In this document: positions 55,980 through 64,000 of the stretch, piece by piece | Layout of the letters: the number at the start of each line of letters is the position of its first letter | Numbering within the stretch: the first letter of the stretch is position 1 | NCBI RefSeq assembly: GCF_000262045.1 | Contig: NZ_AJVF01000039.1 | Location: 558,001-622,000, forward strand | Direction: 5' to 3' | Source of the DNA: Bacillus siamensis KCTC 13613 | GTDB taxonomy: Bacteria; Bacillota; Bacilli; Bacillales; Bacillaceae | DNA length: 64,000 bases | Notes under the pieces: generated by a model | What the model saw: only the letters and a program-made list of their open reading frames with translations | Databases searched by the model: none | Told to the model about the DNA's origin: nothing | Translations under genes and position numbers: made by a program

Positions 55980-57010
55980 ACGCGCCGCTTGTGAGCGTGA
56001 TCGTCCCGATGTATAAGACAGAGCCTTTTATTAAAGAATGCGCTGTCTCTTTAACAAAACAGACGCTGAGAGACATCGAAATCATTTTCGTCAATGACGG
56101 CTCACCGGATCAGTCCGGTCGGATTGCCGAACAATTCGCCGCAGAAGATACGAGAATCCGGGTGATTCATAAAGAAAACGGCGGCCTCAGCTCGGCCCGC
56201 AATGCCGGAATAAAAGCCGCCCGCGGCCGTTATATCGGTTTTGCGGACGGCGATGACTATGCGGCGGAAACGATGTTCGAGCGGCTTTATGAAGAAGCGG
56301 AGAAGAACCGGCTTGATATCGCCGGCTGCGGTTATTACAAAGAAACGCCGTCTAAAGAAAGAACGTATATGCCGCCGTCCCTTCCGCCGGGCCGCGTCTT
56401 CACGGCGGCTGAGATGACTGCATTGCTGACCCGCGCGCACGAACATCGGTTTATTTGGTATGTGTGGCGCTATATATACCGGAGAGAAGCGCTGCAAGGG
56501 CTGTTGTTCCATGAAGATATCCGGTTTGCCGAAGATTCTCCGTTTAACTTGGCAGCGTTCAAGCAAGCCTCGCGTGTCAAAGTGCTAGATGAAGGGCTGT
56601 ACGTATACCGGGAAAACCCGCAAAGCCTTACAGAAACACCGTTTAAGCCTCACTTAGATGACGAACTTCAGAAGCAATATGAGGCGAAAATGGCTTTTTA
56701 TGAGGCGAACGGGCTGACGGACGCCTGCCGGGGCGATATCGATACGTATTTGTGCAAGCATCAGATCCCGATGCTGATCGCCAACGCATGCGCCGCCCCG
56801 CAGCCGTCACATCAGATTACGGCGCACATCGGCAGAATTTTGACGTATGACATGGTAAAAACGGCGGTGCGCAGCACGCCGTGCCGGCATAAACAGCTGC
56901 TGGCGGGGGAGCGTGTGGTGCTCGGTCTGTGCAAAATGCGCCTTCCGCTTCTTCTGCATGCGTTTTTCGAACGGAAAACGAAAGAGAAAGGCAGTGCGGA
57001 AGGAGCATGA
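55976..57010 (+). CDS. epsJ: Glycosyltransferase EpsJ
   Basis: 344 residues, GT2. FVNDGSPDQSGRIAEQ, ENGGLSSARNAGIKAARGRY and FADGDDYAAETM give the GT-A core. Paralogue of EpsH. ATGA overlaps on both sides with epsI and epsK. Confidence 0.94.
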   Translation: MNAPLVSVIVPMYKTEPFIKECAVSLTKQTLRDIEIIFVNDGSPDQSGRIAEQFAAEDTRIRVIHKENGGLSSARNAGIKAARGRYIGFADGDDYAAETMFERLYEEAEKNRLDIAGCGYYKETPSKERTYMPPSLPPGRVFTAAEMTALLTRAHEHRFIWYVWRYIYRREALQGLLFHEDIRFAEDSPFNLAAFKQASRVKVLDEGLYVYRENPQSLTETPFKPHLDDELQKQYEAKMAFYEANGLTDACRGDIDTYLCKHQIPMLIANACAAPQPSHQITAHIGRILTYDMVKTAVRSTPCRHKQLLAGERVVLGLCKMRLPLLLHAFFERKTKEKGSAEGA

Positions 57011-58524
57011 AATTTGCCATTAATTTCGGCGCCAATGTGACGGCGTTTTTACTATCGGTGTTTTTATCAGTGTGGATGACGCCCTTTATTGTGAAAACAT
57101 TAGGTGTGGAGGCTTTTGGATTTGTCCATCTGACACAGAATATCATTAACTATTTCTCGATTATTACCGTTGCGCTGAGCTCTGTCGTTGTGAGGTTTTT
57201 CACCGTCGCCGCCCACAGGGGGAACAGGGAGGAGGCCAATGCGTATGTAAGCAATTATTTAGCCGCGTCTGCCGTGATATCGCTCTTGCTCGCTGTGCCG
57301 CTCGCCGGGACGGCTTTTTTTATTGACAAGATCATGAATGTGCCGGCCGGGCTGGTTACGGATGTGAGGCTCTCTATCGTCATCGGCAGTGTGCTGTTTA
57401 TGCTGACGTTTTTGACGGCGGGATTCGCGACGGGACCGTTTTTTGCCAACAAGCTTTATATCACAAGTTCCATTCAGGCCGTGCAAATGCTGGTGAGGGT
57501 GCTGTGTGTGCTCGCTCTGTTTACGTGCCTGCCGCCGAAGATCTGGCAGATCCAGCTTTCAGCTTTAGCGGGAGCCGTCTGTGCGGCCGTGCTGACGTTT
57601 TTCTTTTTTAAGAAATTGATTCCGTGGTTTTCTTTCAGCCGTAAAACCTTGTCATTACAGACGAGCAAAGTGCTGTTTTCGGCCGGTGCCTGGAGCTCTG
57701 TCAACCAGATCGGCGTGCTGCTGTTTCTGCAGATTGACCTCATGACGGCCAACCTCGTGCTGGGACCGTCTGAAGCGGGTGTCTATGCAGCGATTATCCA
57801 ATTCCCGCTTCTGCTCAGAAGTCTCGCCGGGACGCTTGCTTCGCTGTTTGCGCCGGTTTTGACTTCCTGCTATTCAAAAGGCGATATGGAAGGCCTCCTG
57901 TCTTACGCCAATAAGGCCGTACGGCTGAACGGGCTTCTGCTCGCGCTTCCCGCGGCATTATTGGGAGGGCTTGCCGAACCGTTTCTGGCGATTTGGCTGG
58001 GCCCGTCATTTGTGCAGACGGCGCCGCTTTTATACATTCACGCCGGGTACTTGGCGGTCAGTCTCTCTGTCATGCCGCTTTTTTACGTATGGACGGCTTT
58101 TAATAAACAAAAAACGCCCGCCGTCGTTACTTTATGTTTAGGCGGACTGAATGTCATATTGGCCGTGGTTCTCAGCGGACCGGCTCATCTCGGCCTGTAC
58201 GGCATCACCATTGCCGGGGCTGTCTCCCTCATTTTGAAAAATGCCGTCTTCACGCCGCTGTATGTTTCGCATATTACCGGCTTTCAGAAAACCGCGTTTT
58301 ACAAAGGAATGTTCGGCCCGTTGGCGGCGGCCGTATTTGCCTGGGCTGTCTGCCGGGGTATCCGGCTGTTTTCACCGCTTGACAGCTGGGCCGGTCTGAT
58401 CGCTGCGGGGCTTGCCGTATGCATGAGCTATGCCGCATTCGCTTTTTTCTTCATTTGTACGAAAGAAGAAAGGCGGCTTGCTTTACAGAAATGCCGAAAA
58501 GTGAAAGGAGCTGTTCACATTTGA
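57007..58524 (+). CDS. epsK: Flippase EpsK (MATE/Wzx-type)
   Basis: 505 residues, exactly the length of B. subtilis EpsK, with about 14 membrane helices. Starts MKFAINFGANVTAFLLSVF at ATG 57007 (the frame opens earlier inside epsJ). Likely moves lipid-linked repeat units across the membrane. EpsK has also been discussed in c-di-GMP-linked regulation in B. subtilis. Confidence 0.93.
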   Translation: MKFAINFGANVTAFLLSVFLSVWMTPFIVKTLGVEAFGFVHLTQNIINYFSIITVALSSVVVRFFTVAAHRGNREEANAYVSNYLAASAVISLLLAVPLAGTAFFIDKIMNVPAGLVTDVRLSIVIGSVLFMLTFLTAGFATGPFFANKLYITSSIQAVQMLVRVLCVLALFTCLPPKIWQIQLSALAGAVCAAVLTFFFFKKLIPWFSFSRKTLSLQTSKVLFSAGAWSSVNQIGVLLFLQIDLMTANLVLGPSEAGVYAAIIQFPLLLRSLAGTLASLFAPVLTSCYSKGDMEGLLSYANKAVRLNGLLLALPAALLGGLAEPFLAIWLGPSFVQTAPLLYIHAGYLAVSLSVMPLFYVWTAFNKQKTPAVVTLCLGGLNVILAVVLSGPAHLGLYGITIAGAVSLILKNAVFTPLYVSHITGFQKTAFYKGMFGPLAAAVFAWAVCRGIRLFSPLDSWAGLIAAGLAVCMSYAAFAFFFICTKEERRLALQKCRKVKGAVHI

Positions 58525-59129
58525 AGGTGAAACGTGTATTTGATATAGCGGCCGCGATGTTGTTATTGTGCGGCGCAAGTGTCATTCTTCTCTTCGCCAT
58601 GGCAGCTGTCAGATGCGCCATCGGGTCTCCTGTATTATTCAAACAGACGAGACCGGGGCATAACGGGCGTCCGTTTACGTTGTATAAACTCAGGACGATG
58701 ACGGATGCGCGTGATGAAAACGGTGTGCTGCTTCCGGATCATCTCCGTCTGACCAAAATGGGAAAGCTCATCAGAAAACTGAGCATCGATGAGCTTCCCC
58801 AGCTTTTTAATGTGATTAAAGGCGATATCAGTCTGGTCGGACCCCGCCCGTTGCTGATGAATTATCTGCCGCTTTACACGGCGGAGCAGGCGCGGCGGCA
58901 CGAGGTGAAACCGGGAATTACGGGCTGGGCGCAGATTAACGGGAGAAACGCGATTTCCTGGGAAGAGAAATTCAAGCTTGACGTGTGGTATGTCGACAAC
59001 CGCTCATTCCTTCTCGACTTAAAGATTCTGCTTTTAACGGTGAAAAAAGTTCTCGTGTCTGAAGGCATACACCAAGACGGCCAAGTGACGGCAAAGCGCT
59101 TCACAGGCAGCGGAGATATGTCATCGTGA
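58521..59129 (+). CDS. epsL: Phosphoglycosyl transferase EpsL (undecaprenyl-phosphate sugar transferase)
   Basis: 202 residues from TTG 58521 overlapping the epsK stop. One N-terminal membrane helix (about 10-31), then PFTLYKLRTMTD, LIRKLSIDELPQLFNVIKGD with the catalytic Asp-Glu pair, GPRPLL and KPGITGWAQINGRN: small monotopic PGT. Primes lipid-linked EPS synthesis, probably with UDP-diNAc-bacillosamine. Confidence 0.95.
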   Translation: MKVKRVFDIAAAMLLLCGASVILLFAMAAVRCAIGSPVLFKQTRPGHNGRPFTLYKLRTMTDARDENGVLLPDHLRLTKMGKLIRKLSIDELPQLFNVIKGDISLVGPRPLLMNYLPLYTAEQARRHEVKPGITGWAQINGRNAISWEEKFKLDVWYVDNRSFLLDLKILLLTVKKVLVSEGIHQDGQVTAKRFTGSGDMSS

Positions 59130-59773
59130 AAAAGGTCGTGCTGATCGGAAACGGCGGACACGGAAAAGTGGTGAAGGAAATCGTGCAGGCCCGTTCTGAT
59201 ATGGAGCTTACGGGCGTATTGGACGACGGATTCAGCGGTTTTGCGGTTCTTAACGGTATATATACAGGCCGGGCGAAAGACGTGCACAGGCTTCTGCAAC
59301 TCGTCCCTGAAGCCGTGTTCACGATATGCATCGGACATAACAGTGTCAGAAAGCAGCTTGCTGAAACGCTTGGGATTGAACATGACAATTATGCCGCACT
59401 CATTCACCCGGAGGCAATCGTCAGTGAAACGGCTTCCGTCGGAAACGGAACGGTTGTGATGGCGGGTGCCGTCATTCAGGCGGGCGCTGACATCGGCGCC
59501 CATTGCATCATCAATACGGGTGCGGTTGCCGATCATGACAATACAATCGGAGATTACGTCCATCTTTCACCGCGCGCGGCGCTTGCCGGCGGAGTGAAAG
59601 TCGGGGAAGGAGCGCACGTCGGAATCGGGGCGTCCGTCATACCGCAGATGGACATCGGCCCTTGGTCCGTGATCGGCGCGGGGGCTGCCGTCATCAGCCG
59701 GATTCCCGATCATGTGACGGCGGTCGGCGTTCCGGCCCGCGTCATCTCCTCTATTCATAATGAAAAAGGATGA
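59126..59773 (+). CDS. epsM: Sugar O/N-acetyltransferase EpsM
   Basis: 215 residues: N-terminal Rossmann-like PglD domain (VVLIGNGGHGKVVKEIV) and a C-terminal left-handed beta-helix of hexapeptide repeats (about 90-200, for example VGEGAHVGIGASVIPQ). Catalytic His in GAVADHDNTIGDYVH. Acetylates the amino sugar produced by EpsN. GTG 59126 overlaps the epsL stop. Confidence 0.94.
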   Translation: MKKVVLIGNGGHGKVVKEIVQARSDMELTGVLDDGFSGFAVLNGIYTGRAKDVHRLLQLVPEAVFTICIGHNSVRKQLAETLGIEHDNYAALIHPEAIVSETASVGNGTVVMAGAVIQAGADIGAHCIINTGAVADHDNTIGDYVHLSPRAALAGGVKVGEGAHVGIGASVIPQMDIGPWSVIGAGAAVISRIPDHVTAVGVPARVISSIHNEKG

Positions 59774-59777
59774 TTTC

Positions 59778-60950
59778 ATGCATACAAACAAACGGATTTA
59801 TTTATCTCCGCCGCATATGAGCGGAAAAGAACAGGAATACATCGCGGAAGCCTTCCGTTCCAATTGGATTGCGCCGCTCGGTCCGCTCGTCAATTCGTTT
59901 GAAGCGCGGCTGGCGGAATATGCGGGAGTGAAAAGCGCGGCGGCTGTAAGCTCGGGAACGGCGGCCATCCATCTAGCCCTGCGGCTTGCGGGTGTGAAAA
60001 AAGGAGACGCTGTATTTTGCCCCTCCTTTACATTTGTCGCCACGGCGAATCCGATTGTGTACGAGCAGGCAGAGCCCGTTTTTATTGATTCGGAATGGGA
60101 GACGTGGAACATGTCGCCCGACGCGCTTGAGCGGGCGCTCCGGGATGCAAAACGGCGCGGCAGGCTCCCGAAAGCGGTGATCGCCGTCAATCTTTACGGC
60201 CAAAGCGCAAAAATGGATGAACTCATGAGCCTTTGCGACGCATACGATGTCTGTCTGATTGAAGATGCTGCCGAGTCTTTAGGATCAACATATAAAGGCA
60301 GACAGAGCGGCACATTCGGCCGTTTCGGCATTTATTCCTTTAACGGAAACAAAATCATTACAACATCGGGAGGCGGCATGCTCGTGTCTGACGATGAAGC
60401 CGCGATTGAAAAAGCGAGGTTTCTTGCGTCACAGGCGAGAGATGCCGCCGTTCATTACCAGCACAGCGAGCTCGGTTATAACTACAGACTCAGCAACATT
60501 CTCGCAGGGGTGGGTATATCACAGCTGGAAGTGCTCGAAGATCGTGTCCGGGCGAGGAGAGACATTTTTCACAGGTATCGGGAAGCGCTGGAAACGTATC
60601 CGGGAATCCGCATGATGCCGGAGCTTGAAGGAACGGTTTCAAACCGCTGGCTGACGGCTCTGACGCTTGATAACGGCGTGACGCCGGAAGAAGCCGTCGC
60701 CTATCTTGCAAAACAGCATATTGAGGCCCGTCCGTTGTGGAAACCGCTGCATACACAGCCGCTTTTCTCGTCTTCCGTCTTTTATCCTCATAGTGAAGAT
60801 GAGCGGGTCTCTGAGAATCTTTTCAGCCGGGGGATTTGTCTGCCGTCCGGATCTGACTTGTCTATTGACGAGCAGCAGCGTGTCATTGACGCACTTGCGC
60901 ATCTGTTTGAAACGAAAGGGGAGAAAACATGGACAGCCGCCATGTCATGA
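59778..60950 (+). CDS. epsN: Pyridoxal-phosphate aminotransferase EpsN
   Basis: 390 residues, DegT/DnrJ/EryC1 family. SSGTAAIHLALRLAG binds the cofactor phosphate, EDAAESLGSTYKG carries the PLP Asp, and the Schiff-base Lys is in FNGNKIITTSGGG near residue 190. Aminates the 4-keto sugar from EpsC. Start ATG 59778 follows AAAAAGGA; an earlier codon at 59760 lies in epsM. Confidence 0.94.
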   Translation: MHTNKRIYLSPPHMSGKEQEYIAEAFRSNWIAPLGPLVNSFEARLAEYAGVKSAAAVSSGTAAIHLALRLAGVKKGDAVFCPSFTFVATANPIVYEQAEPVFIDSEWETWNMSPDALERALRDAKRRGRLPKAVIAVNLYGQSAKMDELMSLCDAYDVCLIEDAAESLGSTYKGRQSGTFGRFGIYSFNGNKIITTSGGGMLVSDDEAAIEKARFLASQARDAAVHYQHSELGYNYRLSNILAGVGISQLEVLEDRVRARRDIFHRYREALETYPGIRMMPELEGTVSNRWLTALTLDNGVTPEEAVAYLAKQHIEARPLWKPLHTQPLFSSSVFYPHSEDERVSENLFSRGICLPSGSDLSIDEQQRVIDALAHLFETKGEKTWTAAMS

Positions 60951-61894
60951 GCCGATTAAAAGAGACGCTGGCAGGGCTGCTCAGCGTCATACCGCCCCAG
61001 TCTGACATCATTTATGCCGACTATCCTCTCTACGGAAATGTAGGGGATTTATTAATTATGAAAGGGACGGAGGCGTTTTTTAAAGCGCACGGCATCCGCG
61101 TGAAACAGCGCTGGAACCCTGATAATTTTCCATTCGGGCGCCGGGCGGGCAAAGAAACGATCATCGTCTGCCAGGGAGGCGGGAATTTCGGGGATCTCTA
61201 TCCGTACTATCAGACGTTCAGAGAAAGAATCGTCAAAGCCTTTCCGGAAAACAGGATCGTCATTCTGCCGCAATCCATCTATTATCAGGATAAAACACGG
61301 CTGCGAAAGACAGCGGCGCTTTTTGCGGAGCACAAGGATCTGCATCTGTTTACGAGAGATCATGTGTCATACGAAACCGCGAAACGCTTTTTTTCGGCAA
61401 ATCATATCGGGCTTATGCCGGATATGGCCCATCAGCTGTATCCGATCCGGACGGCAGCGGCTCCGTCACGCGGCAGGCTTCATTTTATCCGCACGGACGG
61501 GGAAATCAATCCGAATCTGCAAACCGATTCTTCCGTTGAAAGCTGCGACTGGCAGCATGTGCTGTCAGCAAGTGACCGCCGGGGGATCGCTTTTTTTCAA
61601 ACACTGAATGTTTTGAATAAAAAAGCGGGAAACCCGCTGCCGATTGCGCGGTTTTGGAAACGCTATTCCGATTTCTTAACGAAAAAAGCGGTCCTGTTTT
61701 TCAGCAGGTACGAATCGGTGGAAACGTCAAGGCTTCACGGCCACATTCTGTCCTCGCTTCTTGGGAAACCAAATACCGTCATTGATAATTCATACGGGAA
61801 AAACGCCAACTATTATCACACTTGGATGCACGAAGCGCCGGACGTCCGTCTGATCGGGGAAACCGCCGGCACGAAGGAAAACCTTCCGCTTTGA
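60929..61894 (+). CDS. epsO: Polysaccharide pyruvyl transferase EpsO
   Basis: 321 residues, same family as EpsI: DYPLYGNVGDLLIMKGTEAFF near residue 33 (split YGNVGDLLIMKG), CQGGGNFGDLYPYYQ near 88 and ETSRLHGHILSSLLGKP near 268. Overlaps epsN by 22 bp. Last eps gene, followed by a terminator. Confidence 0.94.
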   Translation: MDSRHVMSRLKETLAGLLSVIPPQSDIIYADYPLYGNVGDLLIMKGTEAFFKAHGIRVKQRWNPDNFPFGRRAGKETIIVCQGGGNFGDLYPYYQTFRERIVKAFPENRIVILPQSIYYQDKTRLRKTAALFAEHKDLHLFTRDHVSYETAKRFFSANHIGLMPDMAHQLYPIRTAAAPSRGRLHFIRTDGEINPNLQTDSSVESCDWQHVLSASDRRGIAFFQTLNVLNKKAGNPLPIARFWKRYSDFLTKKAVLFFSRYESVETSRLHGHILSSLLGKPNTVIDNSYGKNANYYHTWMHEAPDVRLIGETAGTKENLPL

Positions 61895-61915
61895 ATGAGC
61901 GGAAGGTTTATTTTG
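61880..61915. terminator. Terminator of the eps operon, shared with yvfG
   Basis: AACCTTCCGCT/AGCGGAAGGTT hairpin followed by TATTTTGTTT; covers the epsO and yvfG stops. Confidence 0.85.
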
Positions 61916-62126
61916 TTTCTCCACGTTTTACTTTGTTATATGCCTCATCCAAATGCTGAATTCTTTTGAGCACAACCGAGTTCTTTGTCAGCTGATCCTG
62001 GACAAGGGTTGAGACGACGGAACGGTAATAGCTGTTCATCGCATGAATTCGGTCTTCATTCGGATTCATTTCAATATGCTGTGTAAAGTTTTCAATAAAA
62101 TACGGAACAGAAAAAAGTTCTGACAT
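61908..62126 (-). CDS. yvfG: Small conserved protein YvfG
   Basis: 72 residues, all helical, almost identical to B. subtilis YvfG, which has a solved structure but no known function. AGGAGTTGC-type RBS upstream (AAAAGGAG). Divergent from sigL with about 75 bp between starts. Confidence 0.9.
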   Translation of the reverse strand: MSELFSVPYFIENFTQHIEMNPNEDRIHAMNSYYRSVVSTLVQDQLTKNSVVLKRIQHLDEAYNKVKRGETK

Positions 62127-62203
62127 CTATAAAGCAACTCCTTTTAATAAGTATATACGGTATGAAACCAATCATGTACAATGAAAAAAGGGGAGTGAGC
62201 ATG

Positions 62204-63514
62204 ATGGATATCAAACTTCAGCAAACACAAATGTTAAAGCCTCAATTAACGCAAGAGCTTAAACAGGCCATCACATTACTCGGATACAATTCCGCGGAAC
62301 TGGCCGGATATATTGATGAGCTCTCACTGGAAAACCCTCTGATTGAACGAAAGGAAACAGACACGCCGCCACTATCTTACCATAAAACAAGTAAAAACAG
62401 GATGAAAGAACGGGACGGAAGCCAGCAGATCAGACTTACGCGCAAAACGCTGCAGGATTCGCTCAAACAGCAGGCCTTGGACATGAAGCTGTCCGATGAT
62501 GAGAAGAAAATTTTTAATTATCTGATATATTCTTTGGATTCAAACGGATATTTAAATGAGGACATACAAGCTGCCGCCGACCATGTATCCGCATCATTAG
62601 AGGAGACGGAAGCGGTTCTTTCAAAGCTTCAATCGCTTGAGCCCGCGGGAATCGGTGCTCGGTCTTTGCAGGAATGCATCCTTCTTCAGCTCCGCCGTCT
62701 GCCCGAACGGAATGAACAGGCGGAATGGATTGCCGGCGCTTATTTTGAGCTATTTGCAAGAAAGAACTGGAAAGCGCTTACAATGAAGACGGGCATTCCG
62801 CTGAAAGATATTCAGGACATCTTTGACATGATCAGCGCGCTTGATCCGAGGCCGGGGCTCCGTTATGCGCATGAGGAGCCGGGTTTTTACGTGGAACCGG
62901 ATATTTTCATCACGGTGAAAAACGGCACCATTCAAGCGCGGCTCAACAGCCGTTCGTTCCCTGACATCCAGCTTCATGCCCATTACCAGCCGCTATTGTC
63001 AGCCGCCGGATGCCGTGATACGAAAAATTATCTGTCGGCGAAATATCAGGAATGGCGCTGGCTGAACCGGGCGTTGTCGCAAAGAAAACAAACCATCACG
63101 AGAATCATCGGCGTCCTGACTGAACGGCAGGCATCCTTTTTTCTCACAGGAAAAAGCGGAATGCAGCCGCTGACCTTAAGAGAGGTGGCGGAAACGCTGG
63201 AGCTCCACGAATCAACGATCAGCCGGGCCATCAAAGGGAAGTTCGTCCAGACGCCGTACGGACTGTATGAAATGAAAACATTTTTCTCGGCGAAAGCTGA
63301 ATCATCGGGAGACGGCGGCGCCTCCAATTATGCCGTAAAAGCGCATCTGGAAGCATTGGTCCGTAAAGAAGATAAAAAGAAACCTTTTTCAGACCAAAAG
63401 CTTGCCGATCTGCTGCATGAACAGCATGACATCCGAATCTCCAGACGCACCGTCGCCAAATACCGTGACCAATTAAATATTCCGCCGTCATCTGCGCGAA
63501 AGCGGTACAGCTGA
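62204..63514 (+). CDS. sigL: RNA polymerase sigma-54 factor SigL
   Basis: 436 residues, as in B. subtilis. Glutamine-rich activator-contact region I at the N-terminus (LQQTQMLKPQLTQELKQAITLL, split here as LKPQLTQELKQAITLL), core-binding middle, HTH TLRELHESTISRAIKGK-type region (LELHESTISRAIKGK near 340) and the RpoN box SRRTVAKYRDQLNIP near the end. Drives levanase, amino-acid and acetoin catabolic operons. ATG 62204 fits the homologue; ATG 62201 is adjacent. Confidence 0.95.
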   Translation: MDIKLQQTQMLKPQLTQELKQAITLLGYNSAELAGYIDELSLENPLIERKETDTPPLSYHKTSKNRMKERDGSQQIRLTRKTLQDSLKQQALDMKLSDDEKKIFNYLIYSLDSNGYLNEDIQAAADHVSASLEETEAVLSKLQSLEPAGIGARSLQECILLQLRRLPERNEQAEWIAGAYFELFARKNWKALTMKTGIPLKDIQDIFDMISALDPRPGLRYAHEEPGFYVEPDIFITVKNGTIQARLNSRSFPDIQLHAHYQPLLSAAGCRDTKNYLSAKYQEWRWLNRALSQRKQTITRIIGVLTERQASFFLTGKSGMQPLTLREVAETLELHESTISRAIKGKFVQTPYGLYEMKTFFSAKAESSGDGGASNYAVKAHLEALVRKEDKKKPFSDQKLADLLHEQHDIRISRRTVAKYRDQLNIPPSSARKRYS

Positions 63515-63545
63515 AACCTCCCCGAGCCATGCCCGGGGAGGTTCT
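63515..63545. terminator. Hairpin between sigL and lutP
   Basis: AACCTCCCCG/CGGGGAGGTT around AGCCATGCC between convergent genes. T-runs are poor, so strength is uncertain. Confidence 0.6.
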
Positions 63546-63550
63546 CCGTG

Positions 63551-64000
63551 TTACGGGATCATCCATGAAAACAGATGATGCTGTAAAAATGTCATGAGAC
63601 AGACGAGCAGAAGCAAAAACAGACTGTGCTTAATCGTAAAGCGAAAAAGGTCAGCTTCCTTGCCCGCCAGACCGACAGCGGCACAGGCAACCGCAATGGA
63701 TTGCGGAGAAATCATTTTTCCGGTGACACCGCCTGATGAATTGGCGGCGACGGAGAGAACCGGTTCCATCCCAACAGAGAGCGCCGTCACCTTTTGCAAT
63801 CCGCCGAATAACAGATTGGCCGACGTATCAGAGCCGGTAATAAACACGCCGAGCCAGCCGAGCACCGGTGAAAAAAAGGTAAACATCGCGCCCGTCATGG
63901 CAAGCGCAAGACCGAGTGTCGTGCTCATGCCGGAAGCGTTCGTCACATAAGCAAAGCCGACAACGGAAACGATGGTGACGATCGGAAGCGTCAATTCTTT
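63551..64000 (-). CDS. lutP: L-lactate permease LutP, C-terminal part (cut by window edge)
   Basis: The last 150 or so residues of an LctP/LldP-family carrier; the open frame continues beyond base 64000. Membrane helices and conserved segments [23 protein letters not shown] (split: [19 protein letters not shown]), [14 protein letters not shown] and [15 protein letters not shown] are typical. In B. subtilis lutP (yvfH) lies next to sigL and yvfG exactly like this. Confidence 0.9.
   Translation of the reverse strand, partial: KELTLPIVTIVSVVGFAYVTNASGMSTTLGLALAMTGAMFTFFSPVLGWLGVFITGSDTSANLLFGGLQKVTALSVGMEPVLSVAANSSGGVTGKMISPQSIAVACAAVGLAGKEADLFRFTIKHSLFLLLLVCLMTFLQHHLFSWMIP

Overview
The window looks like a piece of a Bacillus chromosome from the B. 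amyloliquefaciens/velezensis group. Protein sequences and gene order follow B. subtilis closely: the his operon, bmrA, yvcD-cwlO-trxB, yvcI-rapZ-yvcK-whiA-crh-yvcN, yvdA-yvdD, clpP, tRNA-Arg, padC, pnbA, slrR, epsA-O, yvfG, sigL and lutP. The secreted ribonuclease barnase at 20102-20551 is characteristic of B. amyloliquefaciens relatives. Strain-level identity cannot be settled by reading alone.

Layout. 13-6425: complete, translationally coupled histidine operon (hisZGDBHAFI). 6638-10897: BmrA multidrug exporter, a lipoprotein and a two-component system. 10990-15405: YvcD, the peptidoglycan hydrolase CwlO, and thioredoxin reductase. 15596-20039: nudix-RapZ-YvcK-WhiA-Crh-YvcN operon behind a promoter that carries an inverted repeat. 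20102-25292: barnase, a 2-hydroxyacid dehydrogenase, a carbonic anhydrase plus SulP transporter pair, a MazG-like pyrophosphohydrolase and a LOG-family protein. 25301-29902: accessory block with a frameshifted gene, an MFS carrier, a PrpF-type isomerase and a LysR regulator. 29944-30540: clpP under a CtsR-type operator. 30773-34828: sucrose-type utilisation locus (LacI regulator, LacY-type symporter, GH32 hydrolase) with paired operators and cre sites.

The most unusual region starts just after tRNA-Arg(CCG) (35080-35155) and runs to about 40840. It holds a lipase whose domain order (catalytic N-terminus, helical C-terminus) matches the TslA class of 'reverse' type VII secretion effectors, a small helical protein directly downstream, and a divergent AT-rich array of six paralogous membrane-anchored small proteins resembling DUF1433/TilA immunity proteins. 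Mixed in are a truncated second toxin gene, a near-identical immunity gene duplication, one immunity gene with a T7-tract frameshift, and remnants of an XRE regulator and another gene. I read it as a rearranging toxin-immunity cassette array at a tRNA-adjacent position.

40931-46070: PadR-regulated padC with a frameshifted small gene in its leader, paiA, a YczE-like membrane protein, a DHFR-like reductase, pnbA and slrR. 46178-61894: the 15-gene epsA-O biofilm exopolysaccharide operon, including SinR-type operators, a leader, and the EAR antitermination RNA position between epsB and epsC. 61908-64000: yvfG, sigL (sigma-54) and the 3' part of lutP, which is cut by the window edge.
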